Positions 63,756 through 64,000 of a stretch of DNA of 64,000 nucleotides are shown here, one piece after another. The notes under the pieces were generated by a model. It was not told the origin of the DNA and searched no databases. It saw only the letters and a list, made by a program, of their open reading frames with translations. This DNA comes from Kineothrix sp. MB12-C1 (GTDB lineage: Bacteria > Bacillota > Clostridia > Lachnospirales > Lachnospiraceae), in assembly GCF_030863805.1 (NCBI RefSeq), contig NZ_CP132957.1:3100001-3164000 (forward strand). Direction: 5' to 3'. Positions within the stretch are counted from its first letter, which is position 1; the number at the start of each line of letters is the position of its first letter. A program made the translations under genes and the position numbers.

Positions 63756-64000
63756 TTATTCCTCCCCTTGTGCTGCTTTTTCAATAAGCGTTATAATCTC
63801 TTGTCTTGAATATCCGATATCCTTCATAACTTGAAAAAAGTTCTTGATATATTCTTCGGCCAAGTAGCCCTGCGTCTGATTAATCAATTCGATATCCTCC
63901 GTTACCGTTCGTCCGCTCGTTCTCTGAGTTACGATTAAGCCATTTCGTTCTAATTCTACAAAGGCCTTCTGCATTGTATTGGGATTGACACTCGCTTCCG
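63756..64000 (-). CDS. GntR-family regulator (YtrA-like), 3' part
   Basis: The frame is open to the window edge; its last 80 residues are visible. The end of the winged helix (ASVNPNTMQKAFVELERNGLIVTQRTSGRTV) and the short helical tail identify the YtrA subfamily, which has only a small effector domain. YtrA-type genes regularly precede ABC genes and repress that operon. Start and operator lie outside. Confidence 0.85.
   Translation of the reverse strand, partial: EASVNPNTMQKAFVELERNGLIVTQRTSGRTVTEDIELINQTQGYLAEEYIKNFFQVMKDIGYSRQEIITLIEKAAQGEE

Overview
The window looks like a chromosomal stretch of a low-GC, spore-forming anaerobic Firmicute, most likely a member of the Lachnospiraceae (Clostridia). 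The reasons are the purine-rich AGGAGG-type ribosome binding sites, the TTGACA/TATAAT promoters, a GerMN-domain protein and a SpoIID-like protein (both sporulation-lineage families), the CIRCE and PerR-type operators, and the family content (clostridial HtpG, YtrA-type GntR with ABC genes, AgrC/AgrA-like GHKL and LytTR regulators). This is judged from sequence alone. No 16S gene is present to fix the genus.

Layout. 1-4720: arginine biosynthesis, argC (3' end), a GNAT acetyltransferase, argJ, argB, argD, broken up by two different repeat insertions. 4878-13385: an orphan solute-binding-like protein, a YdcZ-type permease, ComEA-like lipoprotein, an OmpR-type two-component pair, a GerMN lipoprotein and ComEC. 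13432-15719: a peroxide-stress operon, ahpC-ahpF, behind a strong promoter with a PerR-like palindrome. 15781-21478: a tandem 116-bp repeat, an esterase, holA, a DUF1653 protein, an sfsA-mutY fusion and a glycosyltransferase. 21505-23197 (minus): PAP2 phosphatase and diacylglycerol-kinase-like lipid kinase. 23559-24797: glyA. 24979-30065: XRE regulator, LytTR response regulator, GHKL sensor kinase and a chemoreceptor; a LytTR-type direct repeat lies in front of the chemoreceptor. 30083-31833 (minus): LUD-domain protein and a protein that reads like a circularly permuted ROK kinase. 32095-32515: an ORF-free transcription unit (candidate ncRNA). 32614-35063: GH3 enzyme, cupin, tRNA-Gly. 35246-42031: candidate small RNA, calcium-type P-ATPase, ABC exporter, truncated SDR, MBL/beta-CASP nuclease. 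42093-43477: thyA-folA. 43713-52473: ilvE, PHP-sbcD-sbcC, flavoprotein, parvulin lipoprotein. 52547-54726: CIRCE-htpG. 54834-58513: decayed genes, a leader-peptide/hairpin-controlled MFS exporter, selO. 58577-64000: TipAS-type MerR regulator, XRE/membrane protein pair, SpoIID-like protein, small protein, and a permease/ATPase/GntR operon that runs off the window.

The most unusual content is non-coding. A family of about 135-bp elements with terminal inverted repeats and two internal hairpins recurs between genes, with a short palindromic form of its right end sitting upstream of at least nine genes in the same orientation. Two unrelated large fold-back elements (2253-2549 and 44744-44970) and two candidate small-RNA units (32095-32515 and 35246-35353) are also present. 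The most unusual protein is the apparent circularly permuted ASKHA/ROK protein at 30724-31833.
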